Part shown: piece by piece, positions 46,151-58,185 of the stretch
How the letters are laid out: each line of letters starts with the position of its first letter
Position numbering within the stretch: the first letter of the stretch is position 1
Assembly (NCBI GenBank): GCA_000827325.1
Contig: KN832873.1
Location: 2,680,245 to 2,744,244, forward strand
Length of the DNA: 64,000 nucleotides
Direction: 5' to 3'
Source: Oidiodendron maius Zn
Taxonomy: Eukaryota; Ascomycota; Leotiomycetes; Myxotrichaceae
Notes under the pieces: generated by a model
What the model saw: the letters and a program-made list of their open reading frames with translations, nothing else
Told to the model about the DNA's origin: nothing
Databases searched by the model: none
Program-made: the position numbers and the translations under genes

Positions 46151-46578
46151 GAAGGAAATATGATGTAATATACCCAACTCAATACATACATGCCCATGCG
46201 ATGTCCATCTGAAGAAAGCAGAGACTTTCATAGTCGAGCACACCGCGTAGCACACTGTGAAGAGATAGAAGGTATGTATATTTACTCTACTAATAAAAGC
46301 TAACCCATTGAGTCCATCGGCAATAGATATGGAATTCTGCCACAAGTAACCAACGGCATCTAACGAGAAATACACTCCCTCTACCGGGGTATCCGCGCCC
46401 AATTCGCCATACTTAAACATTCCAACGCTTATTTGTGCACTTTTGTGGGAGTGTTCCCACTATATCCAATACATCCCAACCCCATACTCCCCGCCAGCTC
46501 CTGAAAACGAAGCCGATAAGTCAATCAAGGCACCGAATATACCTCTTCTCTCTGCACTCCCCGCTGCACAACTAGAAT
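46151..46578. other. convergent 3' flanks of YME2 and OMP decarboxylase
   Basis: 428 bp between two convergent genes. No other feature seen. Confidence 0.5.
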
Positions 46579-47709
46579 TTATGAAGAAGAAGTCCTCTCT
46601 AAGTACGCCTCCCAAGCATGCCTCCGATACCTCTCCGCCTCGGTTCTCGGATTCGCCGCGTTGATGATGCCCCTCCCCACAATCACAATATCGTTCCCCA
46701 TGATGCCCACCAGCTTCCGCGGTGTATTATACTGCTGGCCCTTCCCATCCCCCTGGATCTCCGCATCCTCATCCTCCGTGTCCTGGGGTAACTGGCATCC
46801 GGGCGTCATGCTGATGAATTGATCGTCGGGCTGCGCATTCAGCGTCTCCTGCGACACGAAACCCATCACGTAGTCCCGATGCTCCCGCGCGCTCTCCACA
46901 CACGCGTCCGTGTACGCGCGGGTCATAAAATTCCCCTTGCTCGACATCTGCGCCAGGATCAGCAGACCGCGCTCCAGCGGCGGCTCCTCGATGTCCGGGA
47001 ACAGGTCCCCTGCGAACTCGTCGTGCGTCCGCGGCGAGTTCACGGGTTCGAAGTGTTGCGAGACGGTGGTAATGGACACGATGCTGGCCTTGCGACCGTC
47101 GTGCGTGGGCTTGTCGGCCATGGGTGTCCTGCGGCCTGGCCCGCCCTCGTCCGAGTCCTCGCCGTCCTCGTCGTCTTCATCCTCGTCTGAGTCCCCGACG
47201 GCCTCGGCCGAGATGTCCGTCTTGACCTCGTAGTGTTTCCGCTGGCGCCAGCGTGCCGCGGCCTCGGCCATGGTGTCGACGACAGCCTTACCGGGCACCA
47301 TGTTCACGTTGGTGATGTGCGACCACTCGATGATCTTGGCGCTGCCTTCGACGTACTGCGCCTGCACCGTGCTGCCGATGTCCCCAAACTTGCGATCCTC
47401 GAACACCAGGAAGCCGTGTCGTCGCGCCAGGCGGTTCAGCCGCGCCCCCGTGCCCGTCGACGGGTGGTAGTCCCAGTTGCTGATCAGGTCGTAGTGCGTC
47501 TTGAGCACCACGATGGACGGGCCGATGGCTTCGGCCAGGTGCAGCAGTTGGTTCGTCGTTGACACGTCCGCGCTGAGACAGAGGTTCGATTTCTTGATTG
47601 CCATGAGCCGGAGGAGGTACGCCGAGAGGGGGTGCGTGGTCTTCAAGGCGCGCTCATCGAAGCTGCTCCTGGCGACGGGAGGGAGAGTAGGGCTGGTCGG
47701 CATCGACAT
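46579..47709 (-). CDS. pyr4: orotidine 5'-phosphate decarboxylase
   Basis: Final step of UMP synthesis: OMP to UMP plus CO2. Single exon of 376 residues from the ATG at 47709 (MSMPTSPT); an in-frame ATG 44 codons upstream adds only Ser/Pro-rich sequence. Motifs: [31 protein letters not shown], the catalytic-lysine segment [13 protein letters not shown], then [17 protein letters not shown] and the phosphate-binding end [12 protein letters not shown]. Between the [10 protein letters not shown] helix and RGLLIL there is an insertion of about 90 residues containing a very acidic run ([17 protein letters not shown]) and [13 protein letters not shown] similar insertion is known in Neurospora pyr-4, while Aspergillus pyrG lacks it. 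The gene is a classical 5-FOA/uracil selectable marker in fungi. Confidence 0.95.
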   Translation of the reverse strand: MSMPTSPTLPPVARSSFDERALKTTHPLSAYLLRLMAIKKSNLCLSADVSTTNQLLHLAEAIGPSIVVLKTHYDLISNWDYHPSTGTGARLNRLARRHGFLVFEDRKFGDIGSTVQAQYVEGSAKIIEWSHITNVNMVPGKAVVDTMAEAAARWRQRKHYEVKTDISAEAVGDSDEDEDDEDGEDSDEGGPGRRTPMADKPTHDGRKASIVSITTVSQHFEPVNSPRTHDEFAGDLFPDIEEPPLERGLLILAQMSSKGNFMTRAYTDACVESAREHRDYVMGFVSQETLNAQPDDQFISMTPGCQLPQDTEDEDAEIQGDGKGQQYNTPRKLVGIMGNDIVIVGRGIINAANPRTEAERYRRHAWEAYLERTSSS

Positions 47710-48503
47710 AGCGGCTCTATGTGTGGTGCTGGGCGGAGAGGAGAGGATGGAGGATGGCGGCGGGGAGGGAGAATTGGAGGGGGGGAGTGATTGCGTTCCC
47801 TTGGCGTATTTATCTTCTTCTCTCTCCTTCTTTCCGCGCAATATATGAGGGGTTGTGGTTCAATTTTGGTATCAGACTATATTTATAGGTGCCGGGAAGG
47901 TTTCGGCCTTATTTCCAAGGGCTGCAACCGCCCGGCTGGAATCCCACGGAGGGAAGCAGAAAACATCCGTGCAAACGCTGCAGCACCGCGCAAGACCGAC
48001 CTCTAGGGTGGTAAGGCAATCGATTGGGGGCCTCTAAAGGCTTCACATGCTAAGAAACTATCCACCAGGAGGGGTTGGTGCGCAGATCGTAGGGGTCGAC
48101 TTGGACCCGGAAAAAGCTACTTTCTCGGCCACCCCGATTCCGGCAGTCAGCCCTTGACGATGCTACAGAATCACGGCCACATTTCACATTTCAAAGATAA
48201 GGAGGATACACACGACGGCACGGACCTGGGATTTTACGACTTTATTTTTTGGGTGCGACCTTCTATCAAGGGCGCCTGTAGTACATCATGCAGTTTGCTG
48301 GCTGGAAACCACCAGCTTTTCCCCCCCCCAGTGTATCGTCGCATTAGGAAACAATAACGAACCGCAAATTCGCAAGCAAAAGTCTAACCACAAGAGCAGC
48401 ATCAGCAGCACACCGGCAGCCTCATGTCATTAACGCGCTCCGGCGTGAGGAGATCATCCAATCAATGCAAGAACCCGAACTAAAGAGACTCGTGAGTAGC
48501 AGT
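47710..48503. other. OMP decarboxylase promoter side and Hsp70 3' flank
   Basis: Just under 800 bp between two minus-strand genes. It has a pyrimidine run (ttttcccccccc) near 48,318 but no supported gene. Confidence 0.5.
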
Positions 48504-50621
48504 TTAGTCGACCTCCTCCACGGTTGGTCCGTCGTCCTGAGCAGCACCGCCTGGAGCTCCGGCGCCAGGGAATCCACCACCTGGCATGCCACCGGGCATA
48601 CCTCCCTCGCCGCCGGGCTGCGAGCCGTAAAATCGCATCATTATGGGATTGGCGACGGCTTCCAGCTCCTTCTGGTGTTCCTCGTATTCCTCCTTAGTGG
48701 CTTGCTGGCTCTCATCCAACCAGGCGACGGTCTTGTCGATCTCGTTCTTGAGGGCCTCCTTGTCAGCGGCATCCAGCTTCTCGTCAACCTTGGAGTCGGA
48801 GAGTGTGTTCTTCAGCGAGTAGGCATAGGACTCGAGACCGTTCTTGGCGCTGATGCGGCCAGCCTCAGCCTCGTCCTCGGCCTTGTACTTCTCGGCCTCA
48901 GCCAACATACGCTCGATGTCCTCCTTGGAGAGACGACCCTTGTCGTTGGTAATGATAATCTTGTTGGACTTGCCGGTACCCTTCTCAAGGGCAGACACGT
49001 TCATGATTCCGTTGGCGTCGAGATCGAAGGTCACCTCAATCTGGGGGACACCACGAGGAGCAGGAGGGATGCCGGTCAGCTCGAACTTGCCGAGCAGGTT
49101 GTTGTCCTTGGTCCGTTGACGCTCACCCTCGAAGACCTGGATAAGCACACCAGGTTGATTGTCGGAGAAGGTGGAGAAGACCTCTGACTTCTTGGTGGGG
49201 ATGGTGGTGTTGCGGGGAATGAGCTTGGTCATCTGGCCTCCAGCAGTCTCGATACCGAGGGACAGAGGAGCCACGTCGAGGAGGAGAATCTCGTTGGTGG
49301 ATTTGGAGGAGGTATCTCCTGAGAGGATGGCGGCCTGAACGGCAGCACCGTAGGCTACGGCCTCGTCAGGGTTGATGGATTTGTTGGGCTCCTTGCCGTT
49401 GAAGTAGTCGGTAATGAGCTTCTGGATTCTGGGGATACGGGTGGAGCCTCCAACCAGGACGATCTCGTGGACCTTAGACTTGTCAATCTTGGCGTCAGCC
49501 AGGACACGGTCGACGGGAGTGAGGGTGGATCGGAAGAGATCCTGGCACAGCTCTTCGAAACGAGCACGGGTGATGGAGGTATAGAAATCAATACCCTCGA
49601 ACAGGGAGTCGATTTCGATGGAGGTCTGGGCGGAGGAGGAGAGGGTGCGCTTGGCACGCTCGCAGGCGGTGCGCAGACGGCGCAGAGCACGGGCATTGGA
49701 GCTCAAGTCCTTGAACAAGTTAGCTTTTTGTTTTGACAAATTAGGAAAAGGGTTTAGGAAAAGGGTTCCTCATACTTTTTTATGTTTGCGTTTGAATTCG
49801 TTAACAAAGTGATTGACCAAGCGGTTGTCGAAATCCTCACCACCCAAGTGGGTGTCACCAGCAGTAGACTTGACCTCGAAGATACCTTCCTCGATGGTCA
49901 GGAGCGAGACATCGAAGGTCCCTCCTCCGAGATCGAAGATGAGCACGTTGCGCTCGCCCTCAACCTTCTTGTCGAGACCGTAGGCGATAGCAGCGGCAGT
50001 GGGCTCGTTAATGATACGGAGCACGTTGAGGCCGGCAATCAGACCAGCATCCTTGGTTGCCTGGCGCTGGGAGTCGGTGAAGTAGGCAGGGACGGTCACG
50101 ACAGCGTTGTTCACGGTGCCTCCCAGGTAGGCCTCGGCGGTCTCTCGCATCTTGACTAGGACCATGGAGGAGATCTCCTCAGGAGTGAACTGCTTCTTCT
50201 CACCCTTGAACTCGACCTCGACGACAGGCTTGCCTGCACGGTCGATGACGGTGAAGGGGAAGTGCTTCATGTCTGCCTGGACCTCTGCGTCGGCGAACTT
50301 GCGACCGATCAGACGCTTGGCGTCGAAGACTGTGTTGGCCGGGTTCATGGCGACCTGGTTCTTGGCGGCATCACCGATCAGACGCTCGGTGTCGGTGAAG
50401 GCGACGAAGGACGGGGTGGTGCGGTTGCCCTGGTCGTTGGCGATGATCTCGATACGGTCATCGCGGAAGATACCCACGCAGGAGTAGGTGGTACCCAGAT
50501 CGATTCCTATGGCGGGCATGTTAGCTGCAGCTCCAGACATCTGTGAGGCGGTTGACGAAGGGGAATTGCGGGCGTGGTGCTGGTGGGCTGATGGCGATGA
50601 CTTACCAATGGCGGGAGCCAT
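48504..50621 (-). CDS. hsp70: cytosolic Hsp70 chaperone (Ssa type)
   Basis: ATP-dependent chaperone for folding, translocation and stress. Exons 50621-50606 (16 nt), 50506-49776 and 49709-48504 give 650 residues. Motifs: [12 protein letters not shown] at the N-terminus, [21 protein letters not shown] and the substrate-domain linker [13 protein letters not shown]. The C-terminus is [16 protein letters not shown]...[12 protein letters not shown] marks the cytosolic form that binds TPR co-chaperones. The first intron splits Gly6 ([10 protein letters not shown]). It is 99 nt, has no stop and would be read in frame if retained, and it ends with its own ATG-CCC-GCC-ATA-G. The second intron holds a 13-bp tandem repeat. 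Divergent from eS19. Confidence 0.97.
49741..49766 (+). repeat. 13-bp tandem repeat in Hsp70 intron 2
   Basis: Two perfect copies of ttaggaaaagggt back to back within the 66-nt intron. Confidence 0.9.
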
Positions 50622-51480
50622 GATGAGGGAATTCTCGTGGGAGGGAAGACAGGTGATGGAGTAGATGTGATGATGATGGGATGGATGTGTGAGTGTGTGT
50701 GGTGATCGAGGAGATGATCGTAGAGAGGGGGGAGAGGAGAAATTGTCTTGAAAAGAAAGAAGAGGAGATTTGGGTTGTGCGGGCGACAATGTTTTATGGG
50801 GGGCAGTGTGTCCGCCTAGAAGCCCGCGGAAGCTGGTCGAAGCTGCGCGAACACTGGCGGGGTAGCTACAACATGCCAGCAGAGACGGCGCGGAAGAGTC
50901 AGGCAGACCAAGAGGGACAAGGCATTGATGGCGACTGCAGCCGGAGATCACATCTATCTCCTTTTTTCGTGACGTCTATTTACTGTCATATCTGGTGATT
51001 GACTCCTGAGGTGGTGGTGGAATTTTCCTGTCCCCTCACCGCCCATGACGTCGCTTAGACAACCCAAAATTTGACACGAGTGCTAAAGAGATGGGCGCCG
51101 AGGCGGAGAAAGCATTATGTGTATACGGGAGGCATGTTAATACAGTAGAGCAGGAGATCAGGAGAGATAGTTCGAATTTGTCTCTTAGTTTCTCTTTCTA
51201 TACCCCTTTCTCACCTTTGCCCCCCGAGAATCCATCTCACATCCAAAGAAGGCTGAGTGTTATTGCCTAAGGCATAAATTCTTCATCGCAAGATCATTTA
51301 TCTTCACGTGAGGAAGATCCCAAAACAGACTAGGAATGCTCGCTTAATCCCACATCGAGCTTTTTGGAAATTTCCACACGCTCGAGATTTCCAATTTCAA
51401 GGCGTGAACTTCGAAATTTCCAACCTCCATCCACCACCACCACCACTCTCCGTCCCTCTTCACCACCCCCGACCGCAACC
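50622..51480. promoter_or_regulatory. divergent Hsp70 / eS19 promoter region
   Basis: 859 bp between head-to-head start codons. GAA-nn-TTC pairs, the core of heat-shock elements, are seen at 51,019-51,028 (ggaattttcc), near 51,365 (ggaaatttcc) and near 51,411 (gaaatttcc). Each has only two clear units, whereas functional elements usually need three. The last two are close to the eS19 start and occur with a third aatttcc-like copy. A 3-nt (cca) run near 51,430 lies in the eS19 leader. Confidence 0.4.
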
Positions 51481-52255
51481 ATGGCTGGAGGTGTTTCCGT
51501 CCGAGATGTTGATGTGAGTACTGTCTCTTGAAAACCGTGGCAGGAAGGGCAGCCACCATCACCCTCACTTCGACGACACCTCGACGCTCGACCCCTCACT
51601 CTCAATCTCTCAGAGATACAGGACAATGGAGCAGGCGCGAGGGGGTCGTCAAGACCTCTGCTGACGGAATGATGCTGATTCGATTGGGTGTGTGCAGGCG
51701 CAGAAGTTCATCGAGGCATACTCCGCCTTCTTGAAGAGACAGGGCAAGCTGCCCATCCCAGGTATGATTTTATATCTACTCCGCCATAGCGTCGTCCTCC
51801 TGCCTTCTATGAACACACATGCTGATCGCCTTCCCTCTCTCCAGGTTGGGTCGACACTGTCAAGACCGGCCCTGCTAAGGAGATGCCCCCGCAATCCATT
51901 GACTGGTTCTACGTGCGCGCTGCCTCCATCGCCCGGCACGTTTACCTACGCAAAACTGTCGGCGTCGGTCGTCTGCGCAAGGTCCACGGCTCCACGAAGA
52001 ACCGCGGCTCGCGACCCTCGCACCACGTCGACGCCTCCGGCTCCGTCGACCGCAAGGTCATGCAGGCCCTCGAGAAGATCGGCGTGCTTGAGAAGGACGA
52101 GGAGAAGGGAGGCCGTCGCATCACCCAGAGCGGCCAGCGGGATTTGGATCGTATGTGCCCTCGAGTAGTAACTAAATATATGGCGTAGTACTGACTGATT
52201 TCTGACAGGTATTGCTATGACAACGTTGGAGGCTGAGGAGGAAGACGACGAGTAG
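51481..52255 (+). CDS. RPS19: 40S ribosomal protein eS19
   Basis: Component of the small-subunit head, required for 18S rRNA 3' maturation. Exons 51481-51513, 51698-51761, 51845-52150 and 52209-52255 give 149 residues. The protein reads MAGGVSVRDVDAQKFIEAYSAFLKR..., with WVDTVKTG, the signature block DWFYVRAASIARHVYLR, VGVGRLRKVHGS, and KVMQALEKIGVLEKDE, ending EAEEEDDE. Several introns near the 5' end are typical of fungal ribosomal protein genes; the first (184 nt) is the longest. The start lies in the strong context caaccATGgct. Confidence 0.97.
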
Positions 52256-52567
52256 ATTCTGCGCGAACGGGTCCGGATTTGGGGTTTATTTGCGGCATTG
52301 GCTTGGCATGGTGTATCCACATGAATGGTTAAAAAAAACTATTAAAAGCCCCTGATAAGATCAAAGTCTTCTTGCACGTATCTTCTTGTATCTACCTTTC
52401 TTCCCATACCTCTTCCCAGTATCCATCCTCTGCCTGTCCGTAGGCACTCCAATCATGTGTTATACGGCGTGAACGACTTGCCTATCGACACGAAAAATTT
52501 TGTATACCGAGAGTCACTCGAGGCAATCTCACTAAGTATCTCAAAAACTTCCAGATTTCCATATTCC
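52256..52567. other. convergent 3' flanks of eS19 and Efl1
   Basis: 312 bp between two convergent genes. Nothing recognised. Confidence 0.5.
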
Positions 52568-55500
52568 CTACCTCTTCAACGTCTTCTGCTTCTCTGCATC
52601 CTTAATCAACTTCCTTCCACTTACCACCAATCCCTTCCTCATCCTCACTTTATCCATATACCTCTTCGCCACATTCTCTCGATCCGCCAACTCTCCCAGA
52701 TCCTCCAGATCATCTTCCGTAAATGGCACCCAGAGCGGATCTTCTTCCAGGATCTCGAACCCTTGGAAGATGAGTTGCGGAGACGCGGCGCCGGACGTGC
52801 GCTTGCGGATCTCGTCGCTGAACCCGAATGACTCGGCGACGGGTAGCAAGGACTGGATCGTGAAGAACGGTGTGCCTTCTTTGAGGGACTCGGAGAGGAT
52901 GCGGCCCCGCCGACGAGTCAGGACGTCGTATACCCGACCAAGGACTTCGGCTGTGGGTTGAGAGTTAGAGGAGGAGAAAAGGACAGACAGGGAAAACGAC
53001 TAGGAAATTGACTTACTGCTCGCTTGAATCTCGCATGAGTACATGGCGAGAAGGAGACGAGGGCTCCAGTCTAGGAATCCCTGCTTGATGGCCTGCTGCG
53101 TCGTCTTGATCACCTCACCCGTGAGCCGGCCCATCCTGTCACGAGCAGAGGACTCGTCGTCTGTTGATGGGCTGACGATGACTTCCTCCAGGAAGACTGC
53201 GATGCCTTGCACTGGCTCGTTACATAGGGGACCCTGTTGGGTAGCCAGCTGGAATGCATAGCTGATGCGGTCTGAGAAATCTCTAGCTTGGAGGATCTCG
53301 CCCAATGCTTGATGTGTCTCCTCTACAGACGTATCTCGAAGACTGAAATCATTAGAATGCATATACGATAGAAGGATCTGAACTCACAATCGACCACATA
53401 TACTCTCTTTAGTGGAATCAATGAGGATATTTGGGCCCGTCCTACGGGGGCCAAATGCTGTGATCTGCTCGATTGCTTTGCTCCAGATATCTCGTTGGCC
53501 TTTTACACCCTCCAAGGTGGCTTGTAGCTGTTGCTTGAATTCTAGAAGGGACAAAACTTCTTCACCTCCGAGAACTCGGTCCGCCTCTGCTGCATCTTGG
53601 TCCATCTCCTTCTCGACATTTTCTACATCTTTCCTCTCCTCTGCTTGACGATCCGCGTAAAACCGTTTAATAGCACGAGAGTTCTTGCTCAAAAATTCTG
53701 TAACCTCTCCAGGGAGTGGAAGGACTCGTAACCGGATAGTAACTTGTCTCGACGTGGTAGTTGCAATGACGGTTCCTCTCCCAAGTTCTTTATCCGCCGG
53801 TGGCCTCATCTCTTCAGCTCTCACAATCGCCTCCCGGTATGGGACGATCGGCTCGCCAGCTTGGATTTCACATCTGGCAAACCGTTCTCTGAGGTCCGTT
53901 AAACAGCGCTCGAGATGCAACTCGCCAGCAGTCAAGAGAACGTGCTCACCACTCTCAAACTGCTCGTACTCGGCACATGGATCACTCTGTACGAGCAACT
54001 TTAGCCCCTTGATCATCTTGTCAAGGTCTCCCGGCCAAGCCGGCTCGAGAGCAACTCGAACGATGGGCTGGGACCCCATGCTCATGCCAGCAAGGTTAAC
54101 ACTGCCATCCAACTGACTGCATAGTGTTCCTGACTTGAGAATATGGCCCTCGAGACCAGCAATACCGAATACAACACCAGCGGGAACTGATTTCAAAGGT
54201 TCCAAACCACGACCCATGAGTAAATACAATGCCGTGACAGTAACCTTTTGTGGTTCGGGTTGGCTGTGCGCATTTGCTGGTGTGAATTTAGGCGGAAGGA
54301 CGTAGACAGAGTCTCCGACTGATAGTGTTCCAGAGTATATGCGTGCAAATCCAATTAGGTGTTCTGAATCTGGTTGCTTCTCCTCTTCAGCGGCCCCATC
54401 TTCTAGACTTGCTTCTCCAAGTGCCCCAGTGAGGTCATTAACGGACCCATTCTCGCCGCCTGCGAGAGACTGGGCCCTAGCAAGCTCAGCTCTCTTCCGT
54501 CGGCCCATCTCCCGAGCTTCCTCAGGGGTCAGGAGGCCACCGCGACGCTTGTTCTCTGGGAGCTCACTCTGTGGTATCGATACCATTTTACTTACGTAGA
54601 CAACCACGGGATCGCTGGATGAAGTCTTTGATTTAACCATTGCTTCGCGGATTTTTGCATCGACGTGAGTCGCACCAGGGGAGCTATCAATCAGGGCTGG
54701 TAGTCGTGCCTCTTGAGCAACAGGTGGAGATGGTAGTGACTCGATCACAGACACTAACAGTGCAGTTGATAGGGGCAACCAAGAACTGAAGAGAGCTGTA
54801 AGTATAGCTCGAGGATCACGAGATCTGGTGATATGAGAGGGCAAGGTGATGTTTAATGACTTGGTGATTTTCTCCGTCATTGCAGGGTCACTAGGACATA
54901 GTCAGAATTCGAGCAGTCTCAAGATTAATTGCTAGCATCAAAGATACGAGGGATAGATCCACGAACCCCTTTCCTTTGTCGCTACCTGTAGTTGCTTGAT
55001 ATACGGCCCAAATTTGTTCAAGAACTAACTGAACAAACATTGGCTTCAGATTGCGGCCCTTCAAGTGCTTCTGAGCCAAGACCTTTTTAGTTTTGGGATC
55101 TAAGTAAAAGTCTCCCCACAAGACTTTCTCCATGGCTGTCCGTTTGATTCCCAGCTTCTTTTCATACAAGCTTGCGAATTGCTTAACAGTGAAGGCCCAT
55201 CCGTCAATGGCGCTAGCAAAGATAACATTGTGCTTTTCAGGGGCAAAATAAAGGTCTTCGTCATCCTTTTCTTCAAATTCAGCATTGACAGATGCCATAC
55301 CTTCTGTGTCTACTGATGCTGTTTCTGACACATCAGCAGCGAGTTTGTTTGCCTTTTCTTGTTCCCTGGCGCTAGATGCTGCAATTCTTGCCTCGACACG
55401 CTCTCGCCAGTTCAGGTCCTCCTCCATTCTCTCGCCTTGGAAGAATCCTCCTAACACAGCATTAACTTGCTCTAACAGTTTGCTCAGATGGGTATAAGCC

Positions 55501-56118
55501 TCTCCGGGAGTCATTTTTAATTCTGTGATGAGTCTATCCATTTTATTTATCACCAGCAAAGGTTTCATATGTTCAACCCACGTTTGCCGGAGCACAGTAA
55601 CAGTTTGACTGCATACGCCCTCCACGGCGTCCACTAGGACAACAGCACCATCGCAGAGGCGCGAAGCAGTCGAAACTTCACTACTGAAATCAATATGTCC
55701 AGGCGAGTCTATCAAGTTTATCAGGTAGTCTTTCTGCTCTGGCGTGGAATCGGGCGAAGATCGTCGCAGCATAGAGAAGTATAAAGAGATAGCGGAAGAC
55801 TCCATAGTGATCCCTCGCAGCTGCTCATCCGGTCTCGAATCAAGATACCTAATCTTCCCGGCCAGCTTCGGGGATATGATACCGTTGGTGGCAATTAGGG
55901 CGTCTGTAAGTGAGGTCTTGCCATGGTCCTGTTCAATTTTGTAAGTCGCGCCCAGCACAGCTCTGCAGAGTAAGAGCTTACAACATGAGCTAATACACAT
56001 ATCTTGGGACGTCATTAGCACGGCGGAGATAGATATGCTTCCGCGTCCCACCTACATTTCTGATGCCTTCTGGATTTTGCTGCAGGGCGACCAGCTTCTC
56101 TGGATTGACAACAGGCAT
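52568..56118 (-). CDS. EFL1: ribosome-biogenesis GTPase Efl1/Ria1
   Basis: Cytoplasmic EF-2-like GTPase that, with Sdo1/SBDS, releases Tif6 from pre-60S subunits. Exons 56118-56056, 56002-55982 (21 nt), 55928-54967, 54890-53388, 53342-53017 and 52950-52568 give 1085 residues (yeast 1110). G1 is [12 protein letters not shown], split by the second intron. Then come [12 protein letters not shown] (switch I), [14 protein letters not shown] (G3), INKMDRL (G4), the long insertion typical of Efl1 (~180-270), EF-2 domain II ([20 protein letters not shown]), [15 protein letters not shown] (domain III/IV), and a C-terminal EF2-like end ([30 protein letters not shown]). The third intron uses donor GTTCGT; reading through it gives an open but unrelated tail, so splicing there is required. 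Confidence 0.94.
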
Positions 56119-56877
56119 TTTTGCTGCGAATCCTCATATTACGCTCTCCAGCAAATTTGCAAATGATCGTAAGAGATAGAGCACGGTAATATTCAGAGTA
56201 AAGGGTTGCACTGTGCAGCCCAGAATGGCCTTCTGTGTGGCTGTAATTTTCCTGTATCAGTTGTGATTTTTTCTACACGCGTGCTAATCATCCACCTTTA
56301 CAACCCCGCGACGATGCCCAGGGTGCGGAGGGGTTCAATTGCCGCCTGAATACTCGCCTCAGAAGCTAGGCAACAACATCCAGCCGCCACCCAACTTGCG
56401 TGCACACGGGCCCCTTCACGTCTGCTTCTCTTCCTTCTCTTCCTCATACAGCACATACGTAACTGCGTCCTATCTCCTTGTTTCTGAAGGATCATAGTAA
56501 TCGCTGCTTCGCCGTGTTCCTTTGCCACAACCAATCATCTCAAAGTGCCTCGTCAGTCTCGCATCAGATCTGGGTTTGCCGCAGCCCGTGACTGGTGGGC
56601 TGCTGTCAGATCGAGTTTCACCAGCCTCGTCCACACCACCGAGCTCTTTGCCACACACAGCCATCTTCTGAGTACTACTTAATGGATCGTCCCAACATGG
56701 CCCCATTGCCTCCCAGATTTTGAGAGACGCATTGAGCCGCTGCACGTTACCGCCTGGTCGCAAATCCACTATCCATCTAGCTATTTTCCAACAGCGCTTG
56801 CAATACCAAGCTCCACAGACCAACAGCCACAAGACGGACAGCGCGTACCTGCAGGAGCCACCTGCGAATGTCCCATC
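56119..56877. promoter_or_regulatory. divergent promoter Efl1 / PH protein
   Basis: 759 bp between head-to-head starts. No specific site identified. Confidence 0.45.
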
Positions 56878-58185
56878 ATGGCAGATATACAGCGTGTGCC
56901 AATTCCGGCAGCTTCACAACCACAGCCCATTCCCGGACGAGCTCTTCATGTACCTTCTGCCTCTACTGCACCGCTAACAATTCCGTCACCCCCAAACCGA
57001 ATCCGCAATTCTTATCTTGGTCTTGATGTGATGTCCCCTGTCAATCAGAATGGGAGCTTTGAATTCGATCGGGTGCTGAAGAGCGGGTTTGTTCAGAAGC
57101 GGACACGCAAAACGAAGGTAATACTCCTTGGAAGGGATTTTAAAGGCTACTAATTGCTAATCTTCCCTTAGACATGGAAGCAGATATTCTTGGTGCTACG
57201 CCCGAACAGTCTCTCCATATACAAGGATGAACATGAGGAGAAACTACGGCATAAAATCAACCTGGCAGACCTCACCGCAGTCGCCCTTCTTAAAGATCCC
57301 AAACAGAGGCGCCAAAATGTCTTTGGCTTATTCTCCTCGTCACGAAATTATCACCTCGAAGCCGCATCTAAGAAAGATGCTGAACAGTGGGTCGACCTGA
57401 TTAGACAAGAAGCACGAGTCGAAGAGGAGGAGGAGGAGATGCTACTGGCGAGTCCCGGAGCAAACACTGTAGGCACGTTCCAGGGGTTTGAGAGGACAAT
57501 GCAGGAGCAGAGTGAGTCTAGACGATTAGATGATGAACGTGTCGGCTCAAGTTCCCCTGAACCAAGTGATCTCCCTCCTCGACCTGCCAGATCGGAGGCG
57601 CTACCCCCTGGCGGACAGAGACGGGCGTCACATACGATTGAGTATTCTGGGACAGACCTTGCGTCCCAGTCAGATATGTCAGACATGGAACCGGCAAGAG
57701 CTCGTGATGCATCTAAAGGCACAATGCCAGAAACTTCTGTGACTTCTCAGCCTCAAAGCATTCAGCCACCTAGCGAAACATTAGTGTCGGATGCGCGAAA
57801 TGTCAGTCAGATGAGTGGCTTTAGCGTTGAGGTTGACCCTGAGCGCGTGGTTTGGCAGGGCCACCTTCTATACCTGAAATCCAAGGGAGGAGTCCGACAG
57901 TGGAAGGACTTGTGGGTTGTCATCCGAGCCAAAAATTTTGCCCTATACAAGAATGAGTCGGAATACTCACCTGTCTTGATAATACCCCTCTCTTCTGTCA
58001 TAAACGCTGTGGAGATTGATCCCATTTCAAGGACCAAGAGAAATTGCCTGCAGGTTATTACGGAAGAAAAGAGCTACAAATTTTGTGCTCACAATGAAGG
58101 AGACTTGGATAAGTCGCTTGGCGCATTCAAGAGCCTCCTCGCCAAGCGCAAAGAACATGAGGCTAAAACTAATCGTGCACGGTAA
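56878..58185 (+). CDS. double pleckstrin-homology domain protein (Opy1-like)
   Basis: Probable phosphoinositide-binding adaptor. Exons 56878-57117 and 57172-58185 give 417 residues. PH1 is at ~66-165 (LKSGFVQKRTRKTKTWKQIFLVLRPNSLSIYKD ... EAASKKDAEQWVDLI) with the intron inside it; PH2 is at ~310-405 (WQGHLLYLKSKGGVRQWKDLWVVIRAKNFALYKN ... LDKSLGAFKSLL). Both keep the invariant C-terminal helix, including the Trp of PH1. The linker is Ser/Pro-rich and acidic (EEEEEEMLL). Two PH domains and little else is the architecture of yeast Opy1, a PI4P-5-kinase modulator; orthology is inferred. No transmembrane segment. Confidence 0.88.

Noticed and set aside
54891-54966. Alternative C-terminus of the first half of Efl1 by reading through intron 3
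   Set aside because: The spliced form restores the continuous EF-2-like protein with a good ctgac branch site; the read-through tail is unrelated sequence.
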